Below the pieces are notes generated by a model. That model was not told the DNA's origin and made no database searches. It worked only from the letters and a program-made list of their open reading frames with translations. From contig CM042160.1 of assembly GCA_023376005.1 (NCBI GenBank), positions 86,803,016 through 86,867,015 on the forward strand: a stretch of DNA of 64,000 bases, in the 5' to 3' direction. A program made the position numbers and the translations under genes. Positions 19,788 through 31,913 of this stretch are shown here, piece after piece. Positions within the stretch are counted from its first letter, which is position 1. Every line of letters begins with the position of its first letter. The stretch comes from Doryteuthis pealeii. Lineage: Eukaryota > Mollusca > Cephalopoda > Myopsida > Loliginidae.

Positions 19788-20334
19788 GGTAATTTATGAG
19801 GAACTGCGTCCCGGTCTCCTGCCTCATAAATTGCTACCCGGTGACTATTAAAATAACGACCCCAGCTACGGTGTTACTTGAAAGAAAACAACCAGCTTAG
19901 GGCGTTAAATGTATTTTAGGGGTGCGGGGGCTTCTCTTTTTTGTCTTAATTCTTGTTTATTTATAGAAAGAACACAATGAAACTTGCAGAAAAATTAATA
20001 TTTTTTTCCATTCGAAAGAAAAAACATTAAACAAACTCATAAATTACCTTTTATTTTTATTTTTTTGTTGTAATTCTTATTATCGTAATTTGTTGTTATT
20101 CCTGTTTATTTATAGAAATTTATCATATTTCTTGTTTAGATAGTTTTGAATAGATAGATATTTTCGACAAGTAAATGTATTTGGGGGAGGTCGCTTCTTC
20201 TTTTGTCGTAATTCTTGTTTATTTAAATTAAAAACAAGACATTAAAAAGCCATAGATGGGGTCGTTATTCAAAAATTAACCGGGTAGCAATTTCTGAGGC
20301 AGGAGACCCGGGACACACTTCCTCATAAATTACC
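19788..20334. mobile_element. MITE-2, mirrored copy
   Basis: Counterpart of 10697-11259, with the duplication GGATTTTA intact at 19780-19787 and 20335-20342. Confidence 0.8.
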
Positions 20335-20703
20335 GGATTTTACAGCATGTCAACCCTTGTTCGTTTATTTTACGAAGACATTTTGTTTTATTCATTCTTG
20401 ATGGGTATTCAAAATTTTTTTAAAACAATTTTTCAAGTTAATTTTTTTTTAAATTTAAACTATAGAAGGGACCCTAACAGGTACTACCACTCTGAGTCAG
20501 GGTGGACCTGGGAATAATGGTGATGAAGAGGTACTCCACACTCCCCAAAGCTCCAGAATTGGAACTTCATTAGATACAATTTAACGTCATACCCAGGACA
20601 CTAGAAGTTATAGAAAAAATTAAAAAATAAAAAATACCCCCCCCCCAAAAGAAACTGTTAGATACATGGCGCAACAGATATAAGGGTTGAGTTAATACAG
20701 TTC

Positions 20704-21416
20704 TGTTACGTTTTTAAGGGCCATTCCTTGGCCTTATAGCAGAAGCGCTTATCTGGTGGAATTGGATCCTTGATAAAGAGTTCCTCCATAATGAATCCTT
20801 TTGGTTACTAAAGTGTTCTTAGTTACTGGTATAGAGTCCTTCGATAATGAATCCTCTGGATTCCTCTGGTAAAGAGTTCTCAGTTCTTGGTAAAGAATCC
20901 TACGATAATCCTATGTCCGTCATCAGTGAGCGCCGTTGTAATTATGACCAATATGGGGGGGGGGTAAAGATTCTATCAGTCACACAGTATTACTAGTGAT
21001 TGGCTACACAAGCCAATCACGTTAGATTTTGTGTAAAGTATTCAACTCTGTTATAAGATACTAGAGTTTGGTAGGTGGTTTATATGGAGCTTTGGATTGT
21101 TCCATTATGAACTCAGGCAAGTTCAATTCCTGAGTTCTGATTGGCTGTTGGTTTTCAGGGTGAGTAAGGACATGGATAAGTACCCACTCTTCAGCCATCA
21201 CTTTGCATTATGCCAGCAGCATGCAAAGACTGTATTTAAGTTACAGCTTGCCTGTTGTTCTCGTCTGCTAACTCGACGGTAGTTAGAATCCCACTGCTAC
21301 AGTGAGTATCATATTGTTTCTATATCTGGAGGATAACTTCTACACACATGACCGTTGGCCAGTCTATAAATCTATGTGGGGAATTAGCACACACCTTATA
21401 ATACCAAAATATTCCA
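20704..21416 (+). mobile_element. Solo LTR, mirrored copy
   Basis: It starts TGTTACG at 20704 after AGTTC (20699-20703) and ends ATATTCCA at 21416. AGTTC recurs a few bases later, displaced by an ACTTA insertion. It differs from the left-arm LTR by many substitutions and by a deletion of about 20 bp near 21060. Confidence 0.8.
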
Positions 21417-22034
21417 ACTTAAGTTCTAAGTGACAATCATCTGTTGGTTGCAGGACTATTGTCAGAAATAACACAGAATACTTAACATTGTGGTTAACTG
21501 AATGAGTAACAATCTATCCCAATGGATTAAACAAAGGGTTCAGTTTGAAGTTCTGTGATAACTCCCGAGTTTGACAAAACCACCTGAAGAAGGCTGAAGG
21601 GCACATTGACTGTGTATATAACAACAAAGATGCGGACAACAGTCTGAAAAATCTAAATACAAATCTCAAAAATTCAGACAAAAGAAAGAAAAAGAAAAAC
21701 AAAACAAACTCATTAACTTGCCATTTACAATTATTAACTGAAATTGGAGTCAGAGTTTTTCTGCTCTGACCCTAGACAATTTTCTGAAACATTGTGTATA
21801 TGACAACAAAGATAAGGACAACAGTCTGAAAAATCTAAATACAATTAACAAGCCTCAATTAAAAATTCAGACAAAAAAAAAAAAAAAAAAAAAAATTAAT
21901 TTGCCATTCACATATATTAACTGAAATTGGAGTCAGGTTTTACTCTCAGACCAGTTTCTGAAATGTGTATATTACAACAAAGATGAGTAAAACAGTCCCA
22001 AAAAAATCGAAATACAAATTATCAAGCCACATCT

Positions 22035-22067
<33 letters not shown>

Positions 22068-22142
22068 TATAACTTTCATACTGTCGTGTAGCAAGTCACC
22101 AAAAAAAGTGGAATATAACTAAGTTCAAAACAAATGAAAAAT
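21417..22142 (-). repeat. Right-arm mirror of family F block
   Basis: Counterpart of 8790-9583, with the tandem F units in reverse and an A-run at 21872-21894 in place of the left-arm T/G run. Confidence 0.75.
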
Positions 22143-22480
22143 CTGGGAAGGCCAGCTAGTGTAATGGTTAGAATCTCCGCCTGTCAGCTTGGCAGTCGAG
22201 GTTTCAAGTCACACACGGAGCAGTCTCCCATGTCTATAACCTTGCTGATGAGACCTGATAGGTCGAAATGTACATACAGAGATTGACATTTTCTCAATTT
22301 GTTTAGCCTTACATCTGAACATATATGCCAGCCTAAATTCATCAATTATTAACTAATTAATTTTCAAAATTAGGTATGACTTCAATTAAGCACATATTCT
22401 CCAAAACTTGTCGGCTAAAGGCCATATAAAAAATAAACACATTGTTTGTTTACTTACTTTCATATTATATATATATATAA
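22143..22480 (+). mobile_element. SINE-D, right arm copy
   Basis: Plus strand: head GGCCAGCTAGTGTAATGG, B-box-like GAGGTTTCAAGTCAC, hammerhead at 22242-22280, 3' body, then TA repeats at about 22465-22480. It differs from the left-arm partner by several substitutions within the core and not only by indels. Confidence 0.75.
22242..22280 (+). ncRNA. Hammerhead ribozyme motif in SINE-D (right arm)
   Basis: CUGAUGA at 22245-22251. Stem II GACCU/AGGUC is five pairs with loop GAU, and GAAA is at 22265-22268. A zero-loop palindrome AUGUACAU serves as stem III, and the AUA triplet ends at 22276. Stem I UUG/CAG is short (the third pair is a wobble). A palindromic stem III of this kind would favour dimeric hammerheads. 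Confidence 0.65.
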
Positions 22481-22706
22481 TTAATATATATTAATAATTA
22501 ATATTAGGCTGGGTTGCTCAATTAATGTAAGGCTAAAATCAATTCTGTTTGTAATTTCGGCCCTCGCCCTCAGCGTATAGATAGGAGCCCACCTGTGAGG
22601 TAAATTAAGGACTGATCAAGGTGTGGCAGCCAACCAAAAACAATCTTCTTAGATTACGATGTTGTAGGAAAAGGTTCCTTTGTAGTGATTACACAACTTA
22701 TTTTAT

Positions 22707-22763
<57 letters not shown>

Positions 22764-23082
22764 TTAATTTGCCATTCACATAAATTGACTGAAATTGGAG
22801 TCAGAGGTTTTGCTCTCCTCAGACAATTTTTCTGATTGGATGTTGGTCAATGATCAAACTAGACAAACAATTAAAGCCAAGAAGGAAATTCATTTGGCCA
22901 AATCAATATTATATATTGTTACATCTTTTACTAATGTACTCTCTTCCGTGAAGAGAAATTACCTACACGTCTTAGCAACACAAACATCTAACAAAACCAA
23001 CACCTAAATCTTAACAAATAAATAAAAAGAAAAAGAAAAAACCTTTTGCTTTAATATGGAAATCAAATCTTTGGTTTACCTC

Positions 23083-23325
23083 AGTCGGTAGAGTGTCGGA
23101 CTAGGAACCACAAGATTCTGGGTTCGATACTGGCCCTCGCCAATTCAGCGTATGAGTAGCACAGGGATCTGTGCAGTAAAGTGTGGAGCTGATGGTAGGT
23201 GTGGCGTCCCACCTCAGATGCTAAAAAACAATCTCCTTTGTCTAGAGCTAGTGAAAAGGGGATAGACACCCTCGTGTTCTGGCTGATACAGACTTTAGGC
23301 CACCCCCGACAACTTTACTTACTTG
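23083..23325 (+). mobile_element. SINE-A, right arm copy (plus strand)
   Basis: CTCAGTCGGTAGAGTGTCGG and TGGGTTCGATACTGGCCC give a readable tRNA-like head. The body and ACTTTACTTACTTG end match 7441-7676 in reverse. Confidence 0.8.
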
Positions 23326-24384
23326 ATTATATATCAATACTTGTGTTCTTTAAGAATACATCCGTTATCATCTTGCAACACCCTATGGTTAAAAAATCAG
23401 ACCGTCTAAATCAACCAAGATGAAATGCAAAAATGTAAATTATGATTATCTGGTGTTGCTTATCCGCCAAATTCTTACTTATAAATATTGACATCTCAAC
23501 TAAGTAATGGACCATTCAGTTTTTATTATAAAATCCAAAAAGAATATTACTGTAATAATAGGACAATAGGGTCGGAATAATCATATGGGTGCTAGGGTTT
23601 GACATGACCAGCCGATTGATCAGAGGGGGCCTCTCCGACCATCCGTCTAGCCTAAGTGGAGAGCTGCATGTCATGGACTGCTCAGACACCTGGGTTCCAT
23701 CCTTAAGCATCACAGGTCACTACACATGTCCAACAGGTGGCCCCATTAAGGACAGGGTCTTTACCAACACACTTTATTTTATTAAGACACAAAAATTCTA
23801 TCAATGTCACTAAGATTATATTAAAACAAATAAATAAATTAATAATATAAATACACGTATTCATTAATTTAATAAACAAATTTATTCATTAATTCAATAA
23901 ACAAATTTAATTATATATTAACAACATAAACTCAACTTTCTATTTCAACTTTCTTGCACAAATCAATAAATATCATTTACAAAATTTAAAAATTCACTTT
24001 TTTTTCAAATGTCACTTTTCACACCATAAGAGTCACTAAATATTACTCTATTTCTCCAATTGTGTCTCAAATATCAAACTTTTACCCTGAAGAAGGCCGG
24101 TTTTATTATATAATAAAATATTTTATGATTTTCTATTATTATTATTATTATTCTATTTCATATTTAACATAATAATAAATAGAATACAATGTGTACATGA
24201 ACAAAATCCCTGGCCGAAACCCGTGTTGGCACTTTATTAAACTAATTTTATCCATTCAACATTTTCTTTCCTTTATTTATCCTTTCAACATATATATGAT
24301 TTGTTAGTTTCTTTGGGTTGAATATCTAAACTCAGAAATAAGATAACCCAGCAAATCATTTAAATTTCCAGACATACAGAAAAC

Positions 24385-24782
24385 GGCTAAACTTGCAAAA
24401 AGGTGTCAAAATTAGGGTGACCCAGAAAAAACAGAACCCAAATTATTCATTTATTTTCCCATTAAATTAACCTTAAACCCTAAACCCTCCCCTAAACCCA
24501 GTTTAAAATTAACTGTTTTATTACAAAATTTGTGGTTCTGTATTGTTAAAATTAGTGTGGGTTCTGTTTTTTCTGGGTCACCGGAATACAGGGTGACCAG
24601 TAAAAACAGAACCCAAATTATTTATTCATTTTCCCATTAAACTAACCCTAAAACCCCAACCCTAGACCCCCATAGTTAAAATTAACAGTTTTATTACAAA
24701 ATTTTTGGGTTCTGTTTTTTGGGGGTTCTGTTTTTTTCTGGGTCACCCTAATTTTGACACCTTTGTGCAAGTTCAGCCCAGA
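24385..24782. mobile_element. MITE-3, mirrored copy with fewer internal units
   Basis: Counterpart of 5873-6371 in the right arm, with the same outer inverted repeats. It is about 100 bp shorter, which points to loss or collapse of one internal ~145-bp unit between the arms. Confidence 0.7.
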
Positions 24783-25815
24783 AAAGTCTTTTCTTAACGT
24801 CCTATACCGCCTCATTCCGCCTGGTCAGAAGTCACTTTCATTTTCGTAATCTACCCCAAACGATAGCCTTTGTTTAAATGTAATATTAAACATGTTTAGA
24901 AGTCTTTAATTTAAGGGAATTTAATTTAACAGTTAACTTTAAATAAAAAGGAAATTTTAAACCATTTTTTGATAAACCCTTAGAGAAATGGGTCTCTGGA
25001 CTTAGAAAATTCTCAACAGGATGTTAAGAGAATCATACATATCCGTGCATTAGTCGAATTTTAAAGACCTAATTGTCAGACACAAAAAAAAAAAATGTGT
25101 GTCAACTTAGGCCTGAATAATAATTCTGTAAGGTTGAAATTCAAACATAAATGAGGACAAGGAAGCGACCCTTGACCTCCCAAAATCCATTACCATTAAC
25201 CAAAAGGTCAACCTACACAGGAAATTGATTTATACACAAGTATAAATAGTAAGGTGCTCTTCTTGCCATAATAGTTACCATTATATGAAGTGAACTTGGC
25301 TGTCAGAGTTCAAATCTTGAACAAGTCTGTTCACATTTCACTTACTGCTAATACCTCTGGGAAAGGTATGAATCCAACTATTCTCCCAGGAAATATGGAC
25401 AAAAAGTAGAGCAGACAGGATGCGTACCTATCAGCATCTCTGTGAAGTGTATAACAAAGTCATAGAATATTCAATAACCAATATCCACACCACAACATTA
25501 AAAATATATTATTTCTATGGCCAACAATTATGACGTCATAGACGTTTTTTTACAAAACCAAATCAATACCCCAGATTGGAATTATCTAAATTTAATGAAA
25601 TTTTCAGTGTAGATTTATCAATGAATGAATAATTATAATGCATCAGTTGTTTTATTTAAAAACTTTTTTTTAGTTTATTTGAAGTGTATAAGATAGGCAT
25701 GAAATATTCAATAACTGATATCCACGAAACAATAGGGACACGAGACAGCATGTCAACCCTTGTTGGGTTATTTTATGCTGAAGACGTTTCGTTTTATTCA
25801 TTCTTGATGAGTGTT

Positions 25816-25855
<40 letters not shown>

Positions 25856-27338
25856 AGTCATTGGAAATGGACTCGTCCACCCGAGTTAAATTCCAGGTCA
25901 ATATAGCGCTAATACCCTCGGGAATGGTGTGAATCCAACTACTCTCCCTCCAGCTATGGGTAAATAGTTGGGCAGACTGGGCTCTTTAACCTTGGCAACC
26001 AGTCTAGGAGAATGAAAATTCTGAATTCAAACCTGTTAAATTTGTTTGGGGTGGTCACTATTAGAATAAGCTCAGTCCTAATTAGGGTGACCCAGAAAAA
26101 AACAGAACCCACAAATGTAATGAAACTTAATTTTTACTATGGGGGGGGTTAGGGTTGGGGTTTAGGGTTAGTTTAATGGGAAAATGAATAAATAATTTGG
26201 GTTCTGTTTTTTTTGGGTCACCCTGTATACCGGTGACCACCCCCCCCCCTAAAAAAAAAACAACCCACAAATTTTGTAATAAAGCTTAATTTTAACTAAC
26301 TTTAGGCTTAGGCTTGGAGTTTAAGGTTAGGTAAAAATAAATAAATAATTTGGGTTCTGTTTTTTCTGGGTCACCCAAATTTTGACACCTTTGTGCAAGT
26401 TCAGCCACACAATTTTTTTTAATTAATTTTTTCTATTTAACCCAAAGATGGGACCCTAACAGGTTCTACCACTCCATAAAGCTATGCCCATCTTTATCTA
26501 AAAGAGACAGACTAATAATATAAATGAACGTGTGTGCGCGCGCGCTTTTTTTTTCTTTTTTTTTTTCATGGTCATATTTTTGGGGTCAGGATTAGCTTTA
26601 ATCTGGTCTAGTAGTTTGGCACTCCCCTCTACATCTGTAGTGAAATTCCTTCCTAAAAGGCCATACACTATCCCCCACCCCCCTGCCCTGCCTCAATAAA
26701 CTGACATAAAAGCACTCACTGTTTCTCACTTGAGAAACACTTGTGTTATGTTCTTTCACAACATGCCAGCTTCTCTATAATATCCAAGTACGAACACTTG
26801 TGTACACACACACACACACAATGCAGATGTACAGAAGAAGATCAAGGCTACGATTGTTTGGGTCAAATTTCATCTTCAGAAATAGGATTTTCAGAAGAAA
26901 AAAAATGTGGACACTTTCATCCATCTTTGAATAATTAAAATTAGTTTTAATTGTTGAGCATATTTTTCATCAATTTCTCCAATCAAAAAAAAAATGTTTT
27001 AACACAATTTAAGATAGTGAAACTATAAATAAATCCATAAACAAATAGAGATACATACAAACATTTACTTACCACTAGATGTTTGTATATTACTGAAATT
27101 CTTATTTTGGGTGTGGGTGTGTGGTCAGAAAATGGTTGAAAGTGCTTGAATCCAGAGGAGAGAAAAATATATAGTTTTTACATTACCTTAATTTTTATAT
27201 ATATTTTCGTGTAAGGAAACAAGAAAAAATGATTTTTTTTTTTAATGATGTTCCTTGACAATTCAATAAGAAATGTATCTATATTATATATTACACACAC
27301 ACACACACGAGTTAAGGTAGCGTGAGCATGGAGTACAC

Positions 27339-27380
27339 CTGGTTGCTGATAGTTTCTCGCCTATGCGATCTTCAGACCAA
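27339..27380 (-). ncRNA. Hammerhead ribozyme with U16.1-to-C change, mirrored copy
   Basis: Minus strand: UUGGU (27380-27376), CUGAAGA (27375-27369), stem II UCGC/GCGA with loop AUAG, GAAA, short stem III, then GCA instead of NUH, closing ACCAG (27343-27339). The core heptamer is intact here but damaged in the left arm. The cleavage triplet lacks its U in both arms. Confidence 0.6.
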
Positions 27381-27489
27381 CTATTATATCACATACAACC
27401 TAGCGGAAAATGTATATCACAGCTAGAATTTTAGAGTAATACACTTAAAATGTTTCCAGTCTGATTAGCAACCAAATCAAACTTTTTGG

Positions 27490-27532
<43 letters not shown>

Positions 27533-27657
27533 AGAGAAAGAGTTAAAATTCTCTCTGCAATTTGTAGGTGTTAATGATAGCCGAGCGGTAAGGAGCTTGA
27601 CAGATGATAAATCAATCAGGTCTCCATCCCGGCTGGAGGTAGCCTGCAAATGTCTAG

Positions 27658-27700
27658 CCACACTGAAGAGATGTGATACGTTGAAACACGGTGTCTGTGG
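27658..27700 (+). ncRNA. Hammerhead ribozyme, mirrored copy of 2875-2917
   Basis: Plus strand: CCACA 27658-27662, CUGAAGA 27663-27669, stem II 27670-27682, GAAA 27683-27686, stem III, GUC ending at 27695, UGUGG 27696-27700. It is identical to the left-arm copy over the core. A long (TA)n tail follows at about 27711-27754. A tRNA-like head lies upstream near 27575-27640. Confidence 0.85.
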
Positions 27701-27703
27701 ATG

Positions 27704-27756
<53 letters not shown>

Positions 27757-27974
27757 AAAAATCGTCTGTTAAAAAAACCGGATATTGACGGTGTAAATGA
27801 AAAATATGTCCTTTCTTAATCGAGATCAAAAAGGGGTGCCTAAAGGTCATATGGTCCTCAAAATTATTAAGAATAAACATTAAAACTATATACATATTTA
27901 CCAATGCCTCAATGAATAGGATGTGACACAAGGTTAATTTTCAAGGAGACTTTAGCTGGTTTGAATTCAGTTTT

Positions 27975-28026
<52 letters not shown>

Positions 28027-28377
28027 TCTTAATATAACAAATATAACTGAAAGATGCTAATTAGAATCTTTCACTCTTCTTTAAATAGAATTGCAGGCTG
28101 TTACCATGGCAACCCAACAGAATCACAGGTCATCTGGTTTATATGAAATGCATAATACAGCCATAAAATATTCAATAACCAATATCCACACCAGATCAGT
28201 GAAAATACATCAGTTTTTACGATTGAACAAGTGCACTGGATATAATCAAAAACATTATTCTACACAGTACTTGTTTTATTGTCAAAGATTTTTTTTAAAT
28301 AAATAAATTTTTTAATTGAAAAAAAATCATTTGATTCGTTTGAAGGGAGTATGTAGGCACATTTATTATTATTATTA

Positions 28378-28770
28378 TTACTCCTCCTTTTGAGTTTTCA
28401 CATCAGCATTAGCTGATGGTCTTTCACTGGAGTCTGAGTGACAGCAAGTCTCCTCCGGTCTCCAGGACTCTTCTGGGTATTCTGGCAGATTACAGCAGTG
28501 CAATGTTCTGGATGGTATCAATCCTTCCTCTGATTCCAAACCCTTTTCTAATACTTTTGGGACCGTTCCAAGTGCACCAACTACAATTGGTATCACTTTC
28601 ACTTTCATGTTCCATAACTTTTTCAGTTCTCTGGCAAGGTCCAGGTATTCGTCCATTTTTTCATTTTCCTTTAGCTTCACCCTGTGATCTGCTGGAACTG
28701 CAAAATCCACCAGTTGGCAAGTTCTTTCTTTTTTGTTAATCAACACTAGGTCTGGTCTTCTTGCTGGGAT
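28378..28770 (-). pseudogene. Non-LTR retrotransposon C-terminal relic (right arm copy)
   Basis: Mirror of 1851-2237. This copy keeps one frame through NMKVKVIPIVVGALGTVPK and ends with ADVKTQKEE before a stop. It is therefore the better preserved version of the LINE tail domain. One residue differs from the family pattern: PKV here, PKG in the left copy. A (TAA)n tract follows the 3' end at about 28360-28380, consistent with a LINE tail. Upstream endonuclease and RT domains are absent. Confidence 0.75.
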
Positions 28771-29392
28771 AAGGTGATCTGTTTTTATTATTATTTACTA
28801 AATAATAATTATTATTATTATTATCATTATCATCATCATTATTATTATCATTATTATAACTGTTGTATCTCCATTTTGTGTTCTTGGTTTTGTTTTGTTT
28901 AATGGCATATCAACCCTGTGGGTTATTTAATGCCAACTTGTGTTCTTTGTGGGATATTATTTATAGTTGGGTGTATAATGCCAAACTACATTTTGCCAAT
29001 TACAAATAGAAAAAATTTAAATAAAAGAAATTTGGAAACAGTTAAATATATATATTGGATGTTTTCGTAGTAGACTTAAACGCAGAAATTCTTTCCCATT
29101 AAATACACGAAAAATACAACAAAAAAAAAACTGGGTGGCTAGAGTCAAAAGAAAAAATACCTGTTGTTGTCAAACCTATTCCAGTAAACTTTCTGCTGGT
29201 TGAAGCACTATTAAAATTCTTAGAGGGGATTAGGTGGATCATGGCAAAAAAAGGTTGAGAACCCCTGGTCTAGTGTTATAGAGTGCTGCACTTGCACAAT
29301 CTTGTGTTTCACCAAAATATTTTAATTAAAGAAAATTTTGAAATTAGCTTCATGATGTTTCTCACCAACTCATCTAGACATTTAAACTTATT

Positions 29393-29851
29393 TAGGTGCA
29401 ATTATAGTTTGTGGCCTACCCTTTGAATGTGGCCTACGAAATCTTGTCTCATAGTATGTGGCCTACCTTTTGAGTGTGGCCTATGAAATCATGTCTCTCT
29501 CATAGTATGTGGCCTACCTTTTGAATGTGGCCTACTAAATCATGTCTCTCTTATAGTATGTGGCCTACCATAAAAAGCATATTATTAGGTTATAATAATA
29601 ACTCCTAACCCTATTTTAGAATGAAATAGATCTCTGATTCATGTAAATTATGGATAAATTCTTGTTTTAATTATTCTTAATTACTATATACAGCTTATGA
29701 CTGAATTGCATTTCTTGAAATTGAATATATGTGAAAAATAATTAGTTTCAATAAATTGCCTACTACTTATACTATAGGACACATTCAAACCGAGTAGGCC
29801 ACATACTATAACAGAATCAAAAAGGTAGGCCACATACTATAACGGCACCCT
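29393..29851. mobile_element. MITE-1, mirrored copy in the right arm
   Basis: Reverse-complement counterpart of 771-1235, nearly identical, with the same internal GTAGGCCACATACTAT-type repeats. It is not an independent insertion; it is the palindrome partner. Confidence 0.7.
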
Positions 29852-30618
29852 TATTTATTTATTTATTTATTTTACTTAGAACTTCAGTTAAAATCTTTTT
29901 TGATCATATTTTGCATTTAAGATTTATAGATAACTATTAGAAATGTCCCAACTTCAACTTTTGAGTACATATCTGAAAACATGGTCCCAATTAGAAAGTG
30001 AGGATGCATTTGCTGATATTACACAGAAATAAAGGAAATTTATTTTAGAATTAACATTTAATTTGTCTAACCAAAATTTAAAATTATGACAATGATAACT
30101 TTAAAACATACTATTAAGGAATATACAGGGTCGGTGCTAGGGTCTTATGTCCCCACCCCCCCGCCTATATATGATATCTCCATCTATGATACAGAGGGGT
30201 TATTCAATTTTCATCAAGTAGAATTCATAGAAAATATATGAAACTCGCTCTTCGGAAGAGGCGGCTTGTAGGAGGTAATACGCGCAGGCCCTGATCATTT
30301 TTCTGAAAAGTGGTACTCTATTTGTGTGTGTGTGGGGGGGGCATATTTCTGTCACCATATGAATCTATCTAAATGTCACAGTAACAGAAGAATGCATGAC
30401 CAATAAAAGCAGCCATGATTATTGTTTTGTTTCTTCTTCCCCAGTTCTCTCTAGTAAGTGTGAACACGTGGTCTGTAATGAGATTCACAAACTACTAAGC
30501 TTTTTCTTTTTATCTTTATTCATTTAAATTTTAAAATACAACTAGAACCATGAACCTCCTGTTGATTTCAACAATTGGAACAGAAGTCTCATCATCATGA
30601 TACTGATACTTCTATTTA

Positions 30619-31030
30619 AAAATGAATGACAAATTCTAATATTAATTTTAATTAACATAATAAAATAATTAATTATGGAATACTAATTATTTTAATTATA
30701 TCGACAATTTGGATGTTTTTTTAAGGTTTTTTTGTTTTGTTTCTTTTTTCTTTCTTTTTTAATGACGCTCAGTGGAAACAGACCTTGAATCATTATACAG
30801 ATCATTTAAATTATTTGCAAATTGGAATGTAAATCGGTTTATTCTCCAAGAATATTTTAAGTGTACTGTACTAAAAATAAATAGTAAATAAATAAATCTA
30901 TAATGTGTCGTCTATGCGGGGCTTTACAATTACAATATTCGTGTTTCCCAGATGATGGTTTAATATACAAACCGAAACATTTACACATTGTCTAATACTT
31001 ATAACTATAATAAAATCATCCTCTGCAGAC
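30619..31030. other. AT-rich stretch, start of the region without a visible palindrome partner
   Basis: Near 30947-30990 lies CAGAUGA, then GGUUU/AAACC around a loop, then GAAAC, and later GUC. This is reminiscent of a decayed hammerhead, but I cannot form stem I. Nothing else was recognised. Confidence 0.45.
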
Positions 31031-31039
31031 CTATTTTTC

Positions 31040-31073
<34 letters not shown>
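31031..31073. repeat. (TA)n microsatellite
   Basis: Pure TA run adjoining the nested palindrome. Confidence 0.95.
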
Positions 31074-31076
<3 letters not shown>

Positions 31077-31155
31077 CAATGTTTTCATAGATCAATGTTC
31101 ATTGATGAACATTGATCAATGTTCATAATGAACATTGATCTATGAAAACATTGTA
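31074..31155. repeat. Nested palindrome, 82 bp
   Basis: A 29-base arm at 31074-31102 is the exact reverse complement of 31127-31155. The centre contains a second perfect palindrome TGAACATTGATCAATGTTCA. It directly abuts a (TA)n array. No known terminator or element family fits. Confidence 0.85.
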
Positions 31156-31233
31156 AAATAAATAAATATTAGCTCTTACAAACTGTGATTGAGCACTGTA
31201 TTTTCTTTGTTTCATCGCAAAAAAATTTTGTTT

Positions 31234-31254
31234 TTACATATACCTATATATATA

Positions 31255-31292
<38 letters not shown>
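31234..31292. repeat. (TA)n microsatellite
   Basis: TA repeats bound the next element on its left side. Confidence 0.95.
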
Positions 31293-31294
<2 letters not shown>

Positions 31295-31520
31295 TAGAGT
31301 GTGAGATGGTCACTGTTTCAGCTTTTGCTGGAATAGCGTACCAAAGGCAGTATTATTGTTAGAGTGCTCAATATAAAATAGAGCTATTACATAATATAAT
31401 AAGATAAATATATAAAGGTTTTACATATCTATTTATTAGGTGACAAAGGAACATTCACAACCATATTGGTTTCATGCGATGCAATCATCAGGTGAAGATG
31501 TTTAAAATGTCTATTTCAAA
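31293..31520 (-). mobile_element. (TA)n-bounded hammerhead element E1
   Basis: It lies between TA arrays at 31234-31292 and 31521-31532. Read on the minus strand, the hammerhead (31496-31454) comes first. It is followed by ATATGTAAAACCTTTATATA, GAGCACTCTAACAATAATAC and CAGCAAAAGCTGAAACAGTG up to the TA array. A second, rearranged copy lies at 52091-52411. There is no coding capacity and no obvious pol III box. Confidence 0.65.
31454..31496 (-). ncRNA. Hammerhead ribozyme in element E1
   Basis: Minus strand: UUCAC (31496-31492), CUGAUGA (31491-31485), stem II UGC/GCA with loop AUC, GAAA (31473-31470), stem III ACCA/UGGU, triplet GUU, closing GUGAA (31458-31454). Stem I is five perfect pairs. 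The first stem II position is a U-U mismatch instead of the usual G-C. Confidence 0.75.
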
Positions 31521-31691
31521 ATATATATATATGCGCATATACACTGTCTGTACCCGGAACATAAAAACAGCAGTGTTTTTTTGTTTTTTTTTTGGGGGGG
31601 GGTCTTTTCTTTCAAAATTGAAAATATTCTAAAACTGCAAATCAAATGATTAGATCGTTTAAGATAAAGTGAAAACCAACAATTTTGAAAA

Positions 31692-31719
31692 GGCACACAC
31701 ACACACACACACACACACT
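31692..31719. repeat. (CA)n microsatellite
   Basis: Simple CA repeat. Confidence 0.95.
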
Positions 31720-31758
31720 GGGCCACGGCATACTAATATATATTAGTAGGCCGTAACT

Positions 31759-31876
31759 GGGCACATCACGTGGTGTAATGGTTAGCCTGCTAGATTCGTA
31801 AACCATTGTTAGTGAGTTCGATTCTCATTGAGTGCCCCACACTTCTGGCCTTGTGCCACATCTAAGCTAAGCTTAG

Positions 31877-31879
<3 letters not shown>
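31759..31879 (+). mobile_element. SINE-C, mini-SINE with tRNA-like head and (TA)n tail
   Basis: GGGCACATCACGTGGTGTAA holds the A box and GAGTTCGATTCTCATTGAG the B box. GGGCAC at the start pairs with GTGCCC at 31832-31837, so the tRNA acceptor stem is preserved. A 40-base tail (CTTCTGGCCTTGTGCCAC, then AAGCTTAGTAA) leads into (TA)n at 31880-31911. Confidence 0.75.

Positions 31880-31911
<32 letters not shown>

Positions 31912-31913
<2 letters not shown>

Larger units (their letters stand above)
15574..30618 (-). repeat. Right arm of the giant inverted repeat
   Basis: Reverse-complement copy of 1-15483 with the same element order. The outer 3 kb are nearly identical to the left arm. The inner 1 kb differs mostly by single-base insertions and deletions, and 20-23 kb also shows substitutions and small deletions. 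The mirrored copies of left-arm elements are listed separately where they add information. Confidence 0.97.

Noticed and set aside
30947..30995. Hammerhead with CAGAUGA and GGUUU/AAACC stem II
   Set aside because: Core U4 is A and no stem I can be formed; possibly an old relic.
31759..31837. A functional tRNA gene at the SINE-C head
   Set aside because: The anticodon arm does not fold cleanly, and the same sequence with the same tail recurs at 33179 with a target duplication, so it is a SINE.
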